From JAAXHF01 sp965242605 (GTDB lineage: Bacteria; Desulfobacterota; Binatia; Bin18), in assembly GCA_965242605.1 (NCBI GenBank), contig CBDESS010000002.1:496001-560000 (forward strand): DNA of 64,000 bases, read 5' to 3'. The position numbers and the translations under genes were made by a program. Shown piece by piece: positions 1 through 8,782 of this stretch (position 1 is its first letter; the number at the start of each line of letters is the position of its first letter). Below the pieces are notes generated by a model. The model was not told the origin of the DNA. It saw only the letters and a program-made list of their open reading frames with translations, and did no database searches.

Positions 1-168
1 AAGCTTCTGGGCTTCACTGTCGACGATCGTGCGGGGTCCGCTTTCCACGAGCAGCGTTCTGCCGGTCGTGAGAGCGTCGTATTTGTGCGCCAGCGTCAAC
101 CCGGCCGGACCGGAGCCGATGACGATCAAGTCGTATGACCCTCTTAGATTGCTCAGATCCACTTCCAT
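1..168 (-). CDS. FAD-dependent oxidoreductase, N-terminal part (GMC-like), cut by window edge
   Basis: The minus strand is open from an ATG at 168 to the window edge, giving 56 codons. The peptide contains YDLIVIGSGPAGLTLAHKY followed by TLLVESG. This is a classic dinucleotide-binding beta-alpha-beta fold (GxGxxG, then an acidic residue at the end of strand 2), as found at the N-terminus of GMC-type and related FAD oxidoreductases. A GAGGGAG Shine-Dalgarno lies just upstream of the ATG. The substrate cannot be read because the rest lies outside the window. The next gene upstream (the M1 peptidase) is on the same strand, about 50 bases away, so the two may be co-transcribed. The fold is secure; the subfamily is a guess. 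Confidence 0.75.
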   Translation of the reverse strand, partial: MEVDLSNLRGSYDLIVIGSGPAGLTLAHKYDALTTGRTLLVESGPRTIVDSEAQKL

Positions 169-221
169 GTGTCAGTTCTCCCTCGGTCAAATCCAGCCAA
201 GCGGGCAGCTCCGGGACTTGC

Positions 222-2786
222 TTACGGCGTCCACTCAAAATAATTGCGCAGGTTGTCTGACTCGCGCTGCTGACAGGCGACGGCGATGCGCAGCTTCTCC
301 AGGTGCTGCTCGATCATTCTTTCGCCCCCTTTGACCGGATGGGCGGCAAAGAAGGCCGTCACGTCGGCTTCGAGTTCGGGCGTGACCAGACCGGTAATTC
401 CCTCGCACATGCGGGGGATGGTGCTGTCCGGGTAGTGGCGTAGCATGGCGTCCCAGTTGTCTTTCAAGAACTGCCAGGCGCGCTCGCGACGGTGGGTGTT
501 GAGCAGCAGGTGGCTCATCAAGAAGGGCGCGTCCTGGGTACGGACCTCGCCATTGGTGGTCAGCGCGAGCGCGCGCTCAAACAGCTCGGAGGGCTGAAAG
601 GCGGCCAGGGCAAACAGATAGCGCCTCTCCTCCTGGGGGGTCGTGGCCGTCTTGTAGGCGGCGTAAAATTCTTCATAGTCCGCCTCAGCGCCGCTATGGG
701 CCACGATTGAGACCAGCGCCGGAATGAGGTCAGGATCGACCGAAGCGCTGTCGGACTTGTACGCGGCGTAGCGGGCACGCGCCTCGGCTTGGGTGGCACG
801 GTCGTTGCCCAGGGTGCCCAGCGCGCCGAGCAGGTCCCCGCGCAGCTGACCGAGCAGGGCGTTTTCTCCGTCGGCCGGCTGCCAGCCCAGACGCGCGATG
901 CCGGGACCGACCAGGCTGTGGACCCGGGTGTGCAGGGCCGGGCGCTGAGCGGGGTCAAGCAGGTGGTCAAAGTAGCGGAGCGAGCCAAGAATAGCGTTCC
1001 AGACAGTATGCTCGGTTTCGTCCTCAAACAGCAGCAGCAGGTCCATATAGTCGGCCAGGGGGGTGAGACCGGCCAGGCAGGCGGCCCAGGTGTCGTTGAC
1101 CAGACCAAAGCGTTCGCCCGCGGACAGATTGCCCTGGACATTGCCGGTCAGCCGCTTGAGCAGGTCCGAGCTGTAGCGCACACGATAAAAGCCCTGGCCG
1201 TCGGCATTGACGACCACCCAGTCCGGCCTCGCTGGGAGGCTGAGGCGGACCTCGTCTTCCTCCAGCAGAACGGTTCGGGTCAACTCCTGACCGCCGCTCT
1301 TGGCCCGAATGAACAGGGGAACCTGCCAGCGCCGGCCGGCGTCGGCCTCGGCTGGGAGATACTGGAAGATGTGCTGGGATAGGGTCAGCGTCGTGTCCTC
1401 AAGCGCGGCAGAAATCAGGGGATAGCCGGGCTGAAATACCCACGAGTCCATCATGGTGCGCACCGGCTGCCCGGCCGATTCCTCAATGGCGTCCCACAGG
1501 TCAGTGGTCTCGGCATTGCCGTAGGCGTGCTTGTGGACGTAGCTGCTGATGCCGGCCCGGAAGGTCTCTGGACCAAGGTATTGTTCCAGCATGCGCACGA
1601 CCGCGGCACCCTTTTGGTAGGTCAGCGTGTCAAACATGCCGTCCGCCTCGTCTGGGTGGCGAACCGGAAACTCGACCGAGCGGGTGCTCTGCAAGCCATC
1701 GATCTGGAGCGCAGCGGCGCGCTCTACGGCAAAGCTCGTCCAGCGCTGCCACTCGGGTTTCCAGTCATCAACGGCCATCATCTCCATGAAGGTGGCAAAC
1801 GCCTCGTTGAGCCACAGGCCGTTCCACCATTTCATGGTGACCAGATCGCCGAACCACATGTGGGCGTTTTCGTGCGACACCACGTCAGCCACCCGTTCCA
1901 GTTCACTCCGGGCCGCCCGGTTTTCATCGACCAACAGCGCAGTCTCCCGAAAGGTAATGGCCCCCAGATTCTCCATAGCGCCAAAGGCAAAGTCGGGAAT
2001 GGCGACCAGGTCAAGTTTGTCGCCCGGATACTTGCGACCGTAGTAGCGGCTGAAAAATGCCAGCGAGGCGGCCCCGATGGCCTGTCCGAAAGCTGCCAGG
2101 CGGCGCTTGCCCGGCACTGCCCAGACCCGCAGCGGCGTACCGTTGACGTCGGTCGGCTCGGTGGCCTCAAACTCGCCGACAATGAAGGCAACGAGGTAGC
2201 TCGACATTGTGATCGTGTCGGCAAAGACGACCTCTTTTTGCCCTGTCGCGGGGAGGGGGGTCTCGCGCACAAGCGCCGCGTTGGAGATGGCGGTGAGGGC
2301 AGCGTCAATCACCAGGGTGACCTGAAAGACGGCTTTTATGGCCGGCTCGTCCCAGCACGGAAAGGCGCGGCGCGCGTCGGTTGATTCGAACTGGGTTGAG
2401 GCCAGGACCTTCTCCTGGCCGTCGGCAGTGGTGTAGGTGCTGCGGTAAAAGCCGTGGAGCTTATCGTTGAGAATGCCGCCGAAGGCGAGTTGGAGCGTCC
2501 AGGCACCGGGGGCGAGGAGCTGGGGAAAGTGGAAGGCCGCCCGTTGGTTGGCGCTGTCGAGGCTGACCGTGCCGGCCAGCGTCCGGCCGTCCGGGCCGCT
2601 GACCGATACGCTGTGAATCGTCAGTTCGATAGCGTTCAGCACAATCTCGCTGACCGGCTCATGGATGGTAATGGCAACCGTCTCCTCCCCGGCAAAGGTC
2701 AACGCGCCGAGGTCCGGGATGAGACGGATAGCGTAGTGCTGGGGGCTGACGCTGGTGGGTAGCTTATAGGCCGGTGTTGCTGTCAT
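222..2786 (-). CDS. M1 family zinc aminopeptidase (PepN/ERAP-like)
   Basis: This is a cytosolic metallopeptidase that removes N-terminal residues from peptides. The 854-residue protein has the M1 exopeptidase motif GAMEN at about residues 269-273. The zinc site is HENAH (HExxH) at 305-309, with the third ligand Glu in NEAF at about 328, the standard 18-residue spacing. The remaining C-terminal half matches the length of an ERAP1-type alpha-helical domain. I chose the ATG at 2786 because AAGGAG sits 7 bases upstream. An upstream in-frame ATG at 2804 would place that ribosome site inside the coding region. The gene is divergent from clpS. All catalytic residues are present; natural substrates are unknown. 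Confidence 0.95.
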   Translation of the reverse strand: MTATPAYKLPTSVSPQHYAIRLIPDLGALTFAGEETVAITIHEPVSEIVLNAIELTIHSVSVSGPDGRTLAGTVSLDSANQRAAFHFPQLLAPGAWTLQLAFGGILNDKLHGFYRSTYTTADGQEKVLASTQFESTDARRAFPCWDEPAIKAVFQVTLVIDAALTAISNAALVRETPLPATGQKEVVFADTITMSSYLVAFIVGEFEATEPTDVNGTPLRVWAVPGKRRLAAFGQAIGAASLAFFSRYYGRKYPGDKLDLVAIPDFAFGAMENLGAITFRETALLVDENRAARSELERVADVVSHENAHMWFGDLVTMKWWNGLWLNEAFATFMEMMAVDDWKPEWQRWTSFAVERAAALQIDGLQSTRSVEFPVRHPDEADGMFDTLTYQKGAAVVRMLEQYLGPETFRAGISSYVHKHAYGNAETTDLWDAIEESAGQPVRTMMDSWVFQPGYPLISAALEDTTLTLSQHIFQYLPAEADAGRRWQVPLFIRAKSGGQELTRTVLLEEDEVRLSLPARPDWVVVNADGQGFYRVRYSSDLLKRLTGNVQGNLSAGERFGLVNDTWAACLAGLTPLADYMDLLLLFEDETEHTVWNAILGSLRYFDHLLDPAQRPALHTRVHSLVGPGIARLGWQPADGENALLGQLRGDLLGALGTLGNDRATQAEARARYAAYKSDSASVDPDLIPALVSIVAHSGAEADYEEFYAAYKTATTPQEERRYLFALAAFQPSELFERALALTTNGEVRTQDAPFLMSHLLLNTHRRERAWQFLKDNWDAMLRHYPDSTIPRMCEGITGLVTPELEADVTAFFAAHPVKGGERMIEQHLEKLRIAVACQQRESDNLRNYFEWTP

Positions 2787-2924
2787 ATCAGGCTCCTTAC
2801 ACACACGGGCGGTTGGGATTCAAACCCTACCAGAAACCGGGTCCTCTTGGCAAACCGCGCCCTGAACGATATGGACAAAGGAGAGCGCCGGCGGACAGGC
2901 GTTCTCCGAGCCACGGAGGGGGAT

Positions 2925-3248
2925 ATGGCCAACGAGTACGAGAACGATACGGACCTTGAGCGTGGGGTCATCACCGAGACAGAGAAAAAGACCAAAAAGC
3001 CGCCACTGTACAAGGTGCTGCTGCACAACGACGACTACACCACGATGGAGTTTGTCGTCTATATTCTCCAGTCGGTCTTTAACCACGACGCCACCAAAGC
3101 CACCCAGGTCATGCTGCATGTCCACCGCAAGGGCCTGGGGGTGGCCGGGGTGTATACCTACGAGGTGGCTGAGACCAAGGTGGACAAGGTCCACGCCCTG
3201 GCCAAGCAGTACGAGTTTCCTCTGAAGTGTAGTATGGAAGAAGCCTGA
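2925..3248 (+). CDS. clpS: ATP-dependent Clp protease adaptor ClpS
   Basis: ClpS delivers N-degron substrates to the ClpAP protease. The 107-residue protein has a charged, flexible N-terminal tail and then the conserved core: YKVLLHNDDYTTMEFVVYIL, a MLHVHRKG segment, and a C-terminal LKCSMEEA that resembles the usual LxCTxE ending. The ATG at 2925 is preceded by GGAGGGGG. An earlier in-frame ATG at 2847 would add 26 atypical residues. The gene lies directly upstream of clpA, the standard clpS-clpA arrangement, with about 80 bases between them. Confidence 0.96.
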   Translation: MANEYENDTDLERGVITETEKKTKKPPLYKVLLHNDDYTTMEFVVYILQSVFNHDATKATQVMLHVHRKGLGVAGVYTYEVAETKVDKVHALAKQYEFPLKCSMEEA

Positions 3249-3327
3249 GCCTCACGGCCGGCCAACACGACGGCCGATAGAGAACAACGCTTCCCGGGCC
3301 CGGCCCGCGGAAGGAGTGGAGCAGAGA

Positions 3328-5658
3328 ATGCAAATCAGTCGGGAGTTTCAAATTGCCCTGACCCTGGCCATCAAAGAAGCCAGACGCCACCGCCACGAGT
3401 TTCTGTGCCTTGAGCATGTGTTGTACGCCCTGTCGTTTGACGAGGATGTGGCCGAAATTATCCGCAGTTGTGGCGGGGATGTGGAGCGGCTGCAAAAGGA
3501 TTTGCTGCGATTCTTTGAGGAGCACCTCGAGTCCTTGCCCGAAGGGAGCGATGTTGACCCGCAGCAGACCTCGGGCTTTCAGCGGGTGTTGCAGCGGGCG
3601 GCCATGCATGTCGAGTCCAGCGGCAAAGATATTGTCGAGGGGCGTAATTTCCTGGTCGCACTGTTCCGAGAAGAAAACAGCCACGCCCTCCACTTTTTGC
3701 AAGAGCAGGGCATTGACCGGCTCGACGTGCTGAACTACATCTCGCACGGTATCTCCAAGGTCCAGCCCGAGGAGGAGGACGAACCGGCCGCCGGGCCGGA
3801 GGCCGACGGCCCGGACGAAGAGGGCGAGCCCCGCCCGGCCAAAGATCCCCTCAAAGCCTTCACGGCCGATCTGGTCCAACGCGCCAGAGACGGCGAGATT
3901 GACCCCCTGATCGGTCGTGAGGTCGAGGTCGAACGTACAATCCATGTGCTGTGCCGGCGGCGTAAGAACAATCCAGTCTATGTGGGTGATTCCGGGGTGG
4001 GAAAAACGGCCATCGCCGACGGGCTGGCGCTTCAGATCGCCAACGGCGAGATACCCGAGGTGCTCAAAGACGCCAAGATATACTCTCTGGACATGGGCGC
4101 GGTGCTGGCCGGCACAAAGTTCCGTGGCCAGTTTGAGGAACGGCTGAAGGCCGTGCTGAACGCGCTCCGAAAAGATCCAAACGCCGTTTTGTTTATTGAC
4201 GAGATTCATACCATTGTCGGGGCCGGGGCAACGAGCGGCGGCTCAATGGACGCCTCGAACATCCTCAAACCCGCCCTGGCGTCCGGGAAGCTGCGCTGCA
4301 TTGGCGCGACGACCTACCACGAATATCGCAGTTATTTTGAGCGTGACCGCGCTCTGGCACGGCGCTTTCAGAAGATCGAGGTCCACGAACCCAGTATCGA
4401 AGACGCGGTCAAGATTCTGGAGGGCCTGAAATCGTACTACGAAGAGCACCACGGCGTGTCCTACACCGAAGACGCGCTCAAGGCTGCGGCCGAGCTGTCG
4501 GCAAAATACATCAACGACCGCTTCCTGCCCGACAAAGCGATTGATGTCATTGACGAGGTCGGGGCGGCCTTCAAGATCAAAACGAACACCGACGAGGCCA
4601 AGGTTATTGGCGAGACCGATATTGAGGCGGTCGTGGCAAAGATCGCCCGGATTCCGCCCCGCAGCGTGTCGATTTCCGACAAGGACCGGCTCCATCAGCT
4701 CGACGCCGACCTCAAAAAGGTGGTCTTTGGCCAAGACCCGGCCATTGCGGTGATTGTCCGCGCCATCCGTCTGGCCCGGGCCGGCCTGGGTCAGCCGGAA
4801 AAGCCGGTTGGGTCGTTTCTGTTCTCCGGCCCGACCGGGGTGGGCAAGACCGAGGTGGCCAAGCAGTTGGCCCAGACCCTTGGCCTGCAATTCCTGCGCT
4901 TTGACATGAGCGAATACATGGAGAAGCATACGGTCTCGCGGCTGATCGGTGCCCCGCCGGGCTATGTCGGCTTTGACCAGGGCGGGCTGCTGACCGAGGC
5001 GATCACCCGCAACCCCCATTCGGTCTTACTGCTGGACGAGATTGAAAAAGCCCACCCCGACCTGTTCAATATCCTGCTCCAGGTCATGGACCACGCCACC
5101 CTGACCGACAACAACGGCAAAAAAGCCGACTTCCGGCACGTCATCCTGATTATGACCAGCAATGCCGGGGCGCGTGAGATGGCCGCCACCGCGATTGGTT
5201 TTGGCGAACAGTCCAACGAGGGCAAAGACCAGCAGGCGATCGAAAAGCTGTTCAGCCCCGAGTTCCGCAACCGCCTCGACGGCATTGTCCACTTCCGACC
5301 CCTGCCACCCGAGGCGGTTGAGCGGGTGGTGGACAAGTTCATGAAAGAGCTGATCGATCAGCTGGCCGAGAAGAGTGTAACCATCTCTTTGACCGACGAC
5401 GCCCGTCGCTATCTGGCCGAAAAGGGCTATGACAAGACCTACGGCGCACGCCCAATGGCCCGCCTGATTCAGAGCGAGGTCAAACAAGTCCTGGCCGATG
5501 AGATTCTGTTCGGCCAGCTCCAGAACGGCGGCACGGTCGAGATCGACCTTGGCGAAGACGGCTTGGCGTTTCGTTATCAGCCCCGGACGGCTGCCGCCCC
5601 GGCTGAAGCCGCCCCGGCCGAGCCGGCCCCGGAGATGGTCAGCGACCAACAGGACTGA
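3328..5658 (+). CDS. clpA: ATP-dependent Clp protease ATP-binding subunit ClpA
   Basis: ClpA is the AAA+ unfoldase that partners ClpP and takes N-end-rule substrates from ClpS. The 776-residue protein has the Clp N-domain at residues 1-140 and an acidic linker around 147-172. The first AAA module has Walker A GDSGVGKT at 220-227 and Walker B LFIDEIH near 288. The second has GPTGVGKT at 501-508 and LLLDEIEKAH about 65 residues later, followed by the C-terminal D2-small domain. A Pro/Ala/Glu-rich tail ends the protein. The ATG at 3328 has AAGGAG 11 bases upstream. A GTG at 3316 overlaps that site and is less likely. The usual first Walker A is GEPGVGKT; here it reads GDSGVGKT, with the essential Gly, Lys and Thr kept. 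Confidence 0.96.
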   Translation: MQISREFQIALTLAIKEARRHRHEFLCLEHVLYALSFDEDVAEIIRSCGGDVERLQKDLLRFFEEHLESLPEGSDVDPQQTSGFQRVLQRAAMHVESSGKDIVEGRNFLVALFREENSHALHFLQEQGIDRLDVLNYISHGISKVQPEEEDEPAAGPEADGPDEEGEPRPAKDPLKAFTADLVQRARDGEIDPLIGREVEVERTIHVLCRRRKNNPVYVGDSGVGKTAIADGLALQIANGEIPEVLKDAKIYSLDMGAVLAGTKFRGQFEERLKAVLNALRKDPNAVLFIDEIHTIVGAGATSGGSMDASNILKPALASGKLRCIGATTYHEYRSYFERDRALARRFQKIEVHEPSIEDAVKILEGLKSYYEEHHGVSYTEDALKAAAELSAKYINDRFLPDKAIDVIDEVGAAFKIKTNTDEAKVIGETDIEAVVAKIARIPPRSVSISDKDRLHQLDADLKKVVFGQDPAIAVIVRAIRLARAGLGQPEKPVGSFLFSGPTGVGKTEVAKQLAQTLGLQFLRFDMSEYMEKHTVSRLIGAPPGYVGFDQGGLLTEAITRNPHSVLLLDEIEKAHPDLFNILLQVMDHATLTDNNGKKADFRHVILIMTSNAGAREMAATAIGFGEQSNEGKDQQAIEKLFSPEFRNRLDGIVHFRPLPPEAVERVVDKFMKELIDQLAEKSVTISLTDDARRYLAEKGYDKTYGARPMARLIQSEVKQVLADEILFGQLQNGGTVEIDLGEDGLAFRYQPRTAAAPAEAAPAEPAPEMVSDQQD

Positions 5659-5716
5659 AGAAGCTATCGGACGGCCTGTTTCAGGAAACCGGACTTGTCG
5701 TCGTCTGGCCCGTGTC

Positions 5717-6367
5717 GTGTTGGGCCGGCTGGCGGTGTGTACCAGCCTGGTGCTGAGCAGCCTGGCTGGTGCCGACGGGCTGTGTGTAGCACGGCCCGCG
5801 CACCCCGCCGCCGACCCGACCGCGCTCGGCAAGGGAAAATTGCTGGTGGCCGCTCGCCAGCTCGCCGACCCCAATTTTGCCCAAACGGTCGTGCTGTTGC
5901 TCGGCTACGGGCGGCTTGGGGCACTCGGCGTAATTATCAACCGCCCCACCGCGGTCCGGCTATCCGAGGTCTTGCCGGACTCTTTCCGCGCCGCGCCGCG
6001 GGCTGGAGTGGTATACAGTGGCGGGCCGGTCGCCACCACCGCCATGCTGCTGCTGTTCCGCGCCGAGCGGCAGCCTGACGAGACCGAGCACATCTTTGCC
6101 GATGTCTACCTGAGCGGCAGTCAGGCCGTGGTGGAGGACAAGGTCGCCCCGGGCGACCTGTTTCGGCTGTATGCCGGTCATGCCGGCTGGGCCCCTGGCC
6201 AGCTCGACAACGAGGTTGCCCAGGGCGACTGGCACATCGTCCCGGCCGATATCGACACGCTGTTTCGCAAACCCGCGGAAAACCTGTGGTCTGAGCTGAT
6301 TCAGCGTAGCACCGGCCGCTGGGTGAACCTTCAGCCGCCGCTCTTGGCGGAGCATGGCCGAGGCTGA
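5717..6367 (+). CDS. YqgE/AlgH (DUF179) family protein with a possible signal peptide
   Basis: The core (KLLVAARQLADPNFAQTVVLL, then GALGVIINRPT, YSGGPV, YAGHAGWAPGQLDNEV, GDWHIVPAD) follows the YqgE/AlgH family from end to end. The family's biochemical role is not established. Most members are cytosolic and begin just before the LLVA strand. Here about 40 extra residues precede it, including a hydrophobic stretch with an Ala-Gly-Ala end that looks like a cleavable or anchoring signal. The start is uncertain: I used GTG at 5717, which gives 216 residues but has no clear Shine-Dalgarno. The gene follows clpA by about 60 bases and may be read from the same transcript. Confidence 0.78.
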   Translation: MLGRLAVCTSLVLSSLAGADGLCVARPAHPAADPTALGKGKLLVAARQLADPNFAQTVVLLLGYGRLGALGVIINRPTAVRLSEVLPDSFRAAPRAGVVYSGGPVATTAMLLLFRAERQPDETEHIFADVYLSGSQAVVEDKVAPGDLFRLYAGHAGWAPGQLDNEVAQGDWHIVPADIDTLFRKPAENLWSELIQRSTGRWVNLQPPLLAEHGRG

Positions 6368-6402
6368 ACAACGCCGGCTCCACACCGGAGGGGAGACGCA
6401 CC

Positions 6403-6813
6403 ATGAATGTCTTGGAAGAGGGCACTGAATTCCAGCTTGATTTCAAGAAGGTGGCCAGTATTGCCGCCAAAGGGCTGGATGTGGTTCCGGTCGTACTGCA
6501 ACACGCCCGGACGGGCGATGTGTTGTTTATCGGCTACGCCAACGAGTTGGCCTTGCGCGAGACCCTGCGCCGCCGTCAAGCCGTGCTGTGGTCAACCTCG
6601 CGCAACGAGCTGTGGCACAAGGGGGCAACCTCGGGCGATGTGCTCGACCTCGTTGATGTGCGGCTCAACTGTGAGCAGAACTCGTTACTGTACCGCGTTC
6701 TGCCCCGCCAGGGCGGGGTGTGTCATACCAAAGACCGCCACGGCCAGACCAGACCGGGCTGCTACTACCGGCGGCTCACCCAGAGCGGCGACGGCCTGGA
6801 GTTTGTGGAATAG
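6403..6813 (+). CDS. hisI: Phosphoribosyl-AMP cyclohydrolase-like protein (HisI family, altered metal site)
   Basis: HisI opens the purine ring of phosphoribosyl-AMP, step 3 of histidine synthesis. The 136-residue protein has the family signature LWSTSRNELWHKGATSGD at about residues 62-79 and the cysteines expected for zinc (C90, C107, C120). The usual acidic Mg motif DCDxD reads NCEQN at 89-93, so its three Asp positions are Asn, Glu and Asn. The spacing between the last two cysteines is also longer than in the classic enzyme. No other his genes are nearby. I infer a diverged HisI branch whose activity is probable but not certain. The ATG at 6403 follows a GGAGG-type site. Confidence 0.85.
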   Translation: MNVLEEGTEFQLDFKKVASIAAKGLDVVPVVLQHARTGDVLFIGYANELALRETLRRRQAVLWSTSRNELWHKGATSGDVLDLVDVRLNCEQNSLLYRVLPRQGGVCHTKDRHGQTRPGCYYRRLTQSGDGLEFVE

Positions 6814-6824
6814 AAGGGAAGCGC

Positions 6825-7676
6825 ATGGAGATCGGCGTTTTCAGTTTCAATACCGAATACACACTGGCGGCCGATGAGTTGGCCAGGGAGTGCGAGGCGC
6901 GGGGGCTGGAGTCGCTGTGGCTGCCCGAGCACACCCATATTCCGGCCAGCCGCAAATCCCCCTTCCCGGGCGGCGGCGAGCTACCCCGGGAGTACACCCA
7001 TATGTCCGACCCCTTCATCGGTCTGGCCGCGGCCGCGGCAGTGACAACCCGGCTCAAACTCGGTACCGGTATCTCGCTAGTGACCGAACATGACCCGATT
7101 GTGCAGGCCAAGCAGGTCGCCTCGCTGGACCGGATTTCAAACGGACGGTTTATCTTTGGCATTGGTGCCGGCTGGAACAAAGAAGAGATGGCCAACCACG
7201 GTACCCCGCCGGGCAAGCGCTGGCAGGTCTTGACCGAGCGCATCCAGGCCATGAAAGCCCTGTGGGGCCAGGACGAGGCCAGTTATCACGGCGAATTTGT
7301 GCAGTTTGAGCGGGTGTGGTCCTATCCCAAGCCGCTGACCAAGCCCCACCCGCCCATTCTGCTGGGCAGTCTGAGTTCCCGGCTGGGCCGCCAGCGGACA
7401 GTTGACCTGTGCGACGGCTGGATTCCGGTTGAAACGGTGATTGACGACATGCCGGCCGCCATTGCCGACCTGCACGACCGGGCCAGGGCCGCCGGCCGCG
7501 ACCCGGCCTCCATCCCCATCTCCTTCTTCCTGGTCCACGCTCCGGGTCTGGACCGCCTCGAACGCTACAAAGGACTCGGCGCGGTCCGCACCGTTGTTCG
7601 CGCGCCCACCGCCGGCCGCGACGCCGTCCTGCCCTTTCTGGACACCTACGCCGAGTTTGCCCGCCGGCTGGCCTGA
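6825..7676 (+). CDS. LLM-class (luciferase-like) F420/flavin-dependent oxidoreductase
   Basis: This is a TIM-barrel monooxygenase-superfamily enzyme that uses F420 or FMN on an unknown substrate. The 283-residue protein has the typical order: GLESLWLPEHTHIP near residue 30, TRLKLGTGISLVTEHDPI, VASLDRISNGRFIFGIGAGW, and KPHPPILLGS. The length and the TxLKLGTGI pattern fit the TIGR03619-type F420-dependent subfamily. The ATG at 6825 follows AAGGGAAGCGC and lies 11 bases after the hisI-like stop, so the two are probably one transcript. A second intact LLM gene and two broken ones lie further along the window. Confidence 0.9.
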   Translation: MEIGVFSFNTEYTLAADELARECEARGLESLWLPEHTHIPASRKSPFPGGGELPREYTHMSDPFIGLAAAAAVTTRLKLGTGISLVTEHDPIVQAKQVASLDRISNGRFIFGIGAGWNKEEMANHGTPPGKRWQVLTERIQAMKALWGQDEASYHGEFVQFERVWSYPKPLTKPHPPILLGSLSSRLGRQRTVDLCDGWIPVETVIDDMPAAIADLHDRARAAGRDPASIPISFFLVHAPGLDRLERYKGLGAVRTVVRAPTAGRDAVLPFLDTYAEFARRLA

Positions 7677-7759
7677 TAGGCGGGGCGCGTTGTAGAGGAG
7701 CGTAATTCCGTGTTGCGGTCCTCAAGGTCTGCCGGCCCGGTCCAAGGAGGAAATCGGTC

Positions 7760-8449
7760 ATCAATCAAAAGGGCGGTGTGGGGAAAACCACCCTGACGGC
7801 GAACCTCGCCGCGGAACTTGCCTTCCAGGGCAAGCGTGTCCTGCTGCTGGACATGGAGCCACAGTGCAGCCTGACTTTTTCGTTTGTTGAGCCTGACGAA
7901 TGGGAGAACCAATTCGGCGGAGATGGCAGCCCTGGTAGCGACACAACCATAAAAAGCCGGTTTGACGGAATCGGTGACGATGGCCTAGAGACCCCAGAGT
8001 TAGGTGACCTGGTCGTGCCGAACCTGAAAGTGACTCAATATCCGGGTAGCAAGGGGGGCAAGATTGACCTGATTCCGACCGAATATGACGAAGATCGCGA
8101 CTACGCGCCAGGCGGAGAACTGGACGAACTCTTTGAGCAAGGCATGGCCGAGCTGACAAGCCCCTCCAAAAAAGGAGCCCGGCCCTTGGAGGAACCGGTT
8201 GAGACCGTGCCGGTAGAACCGGAAGAAGCCCTGCGTCGCCTCCAGCAGCAGTTGGACGTAGTCCAAACCCGCGACGAGGGCTACCGCTTGGTGAAAGAGG
8301 CTCTTCCGCGGAAGGCATCCTTATTTGCTTTTGCCAGGTTTCTGGACTTGCCAGTTCAGAAAAAGGACAAAATCGTGGCCTTCACGGTTGGCCGACGGCT
8401 CAACAGCGAGACCATCCGCGGCGGTTATTCTGCCACAGAGCCACGTTGA
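7760..8449 (+). pseudogene. ParA/MinD-type ATPase N-terminus joined to an unrelated C-terminal segment; start codon missing
   Basis: The frame opens with SVINQKGGVGKTTLTANLAA, a textbook deviant Walker A of ParA proteins, then RVLLLDMEPQCSL. The following ParA core (Walker B, DxPP) is absent. Instead there is an acidic linker and a C-terminal segment, EGYRLVKEALPRK...ARFLDLPVQKKDK...VGRRLNSETIRGG. This resembles SAP-like helix-extended-loop-helix segments of small DNA-associated proteins. A good Shine-Dalgarno (AAGGAGG, 7744-7750) is followed at the right distance only by GTC and ATC codons. The first standard start, GTG at 7778, would cut through the P-loop. A stop at 7703 closes the frame upstream. 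I read this as a recombined or deleted gene; a functional mini-ParA using a rare start is less likely. Confidence 0.6.
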
Positions 8450-8782
8450 GGCGTGTTTGCGTTACAGTCTCCTAACAGCGTTGAGCCTGTCCATTATGGT
8501 GGACAGGTGGGGTGGGGCGTCTCCCCCACGATCCCGATGAGCTCCAATGCTTTCTGACTTGGGAGGGGGCTGGTTGACTTCTTTGCCTTGCGGTTATTGA
8601 GGCGTTTCCTCACGCGATTCCACAAGCCAATCGCCTGAAGTATCTCGGTCAACCAACCGACATTTTGTTGAGCGGGCCAACTCCCTTGCCCCTTTTGTAA
8701 AATAATTATTGGTCACGACCATTGCGGCGTTGCAGCCATTGTGAGGCCGGCAAGAGGGGGCGCGGGAGGGGGGCCGGGCTAT
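8450..8782. other. Intergenic stretch with one inverted repeat and no supported gene
   Basis: About 330 bases separate the ParA-like remnant from the stop of the convergent NHL gene. I see no conserved reading frame on either strand. The stretch is less GC-rich than its surroundings and includes a run of A/T near 8697-8712. The only clear structure is the 8-bp inverted repeat at 8486-8507. It is probably residue of the same eroded region. Confidence 0.5.
8486..8507. repeat. Perfect 8-bp inverted repeat (hairpin or operator candidate)
   Basis: CCTGTCCA (8486-8493) and TGGACAGG (8500-8507) are perfect reverse complements around a 6-base loop. It sits 37 bases after the ParA-like stop. There is no T-tract, so it is not a standard intrinsic terminator. 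It could be a protein-binding palindrome left from the partition-like locus. Confidence 0.4.

Noticed and set aside
1..6. AAGCTT at the first bases as a cloning boundary
   Set aside because: A HindIII site occurs often by chance and the window edge may be arbitrary; nothing else indicates vector sequence.
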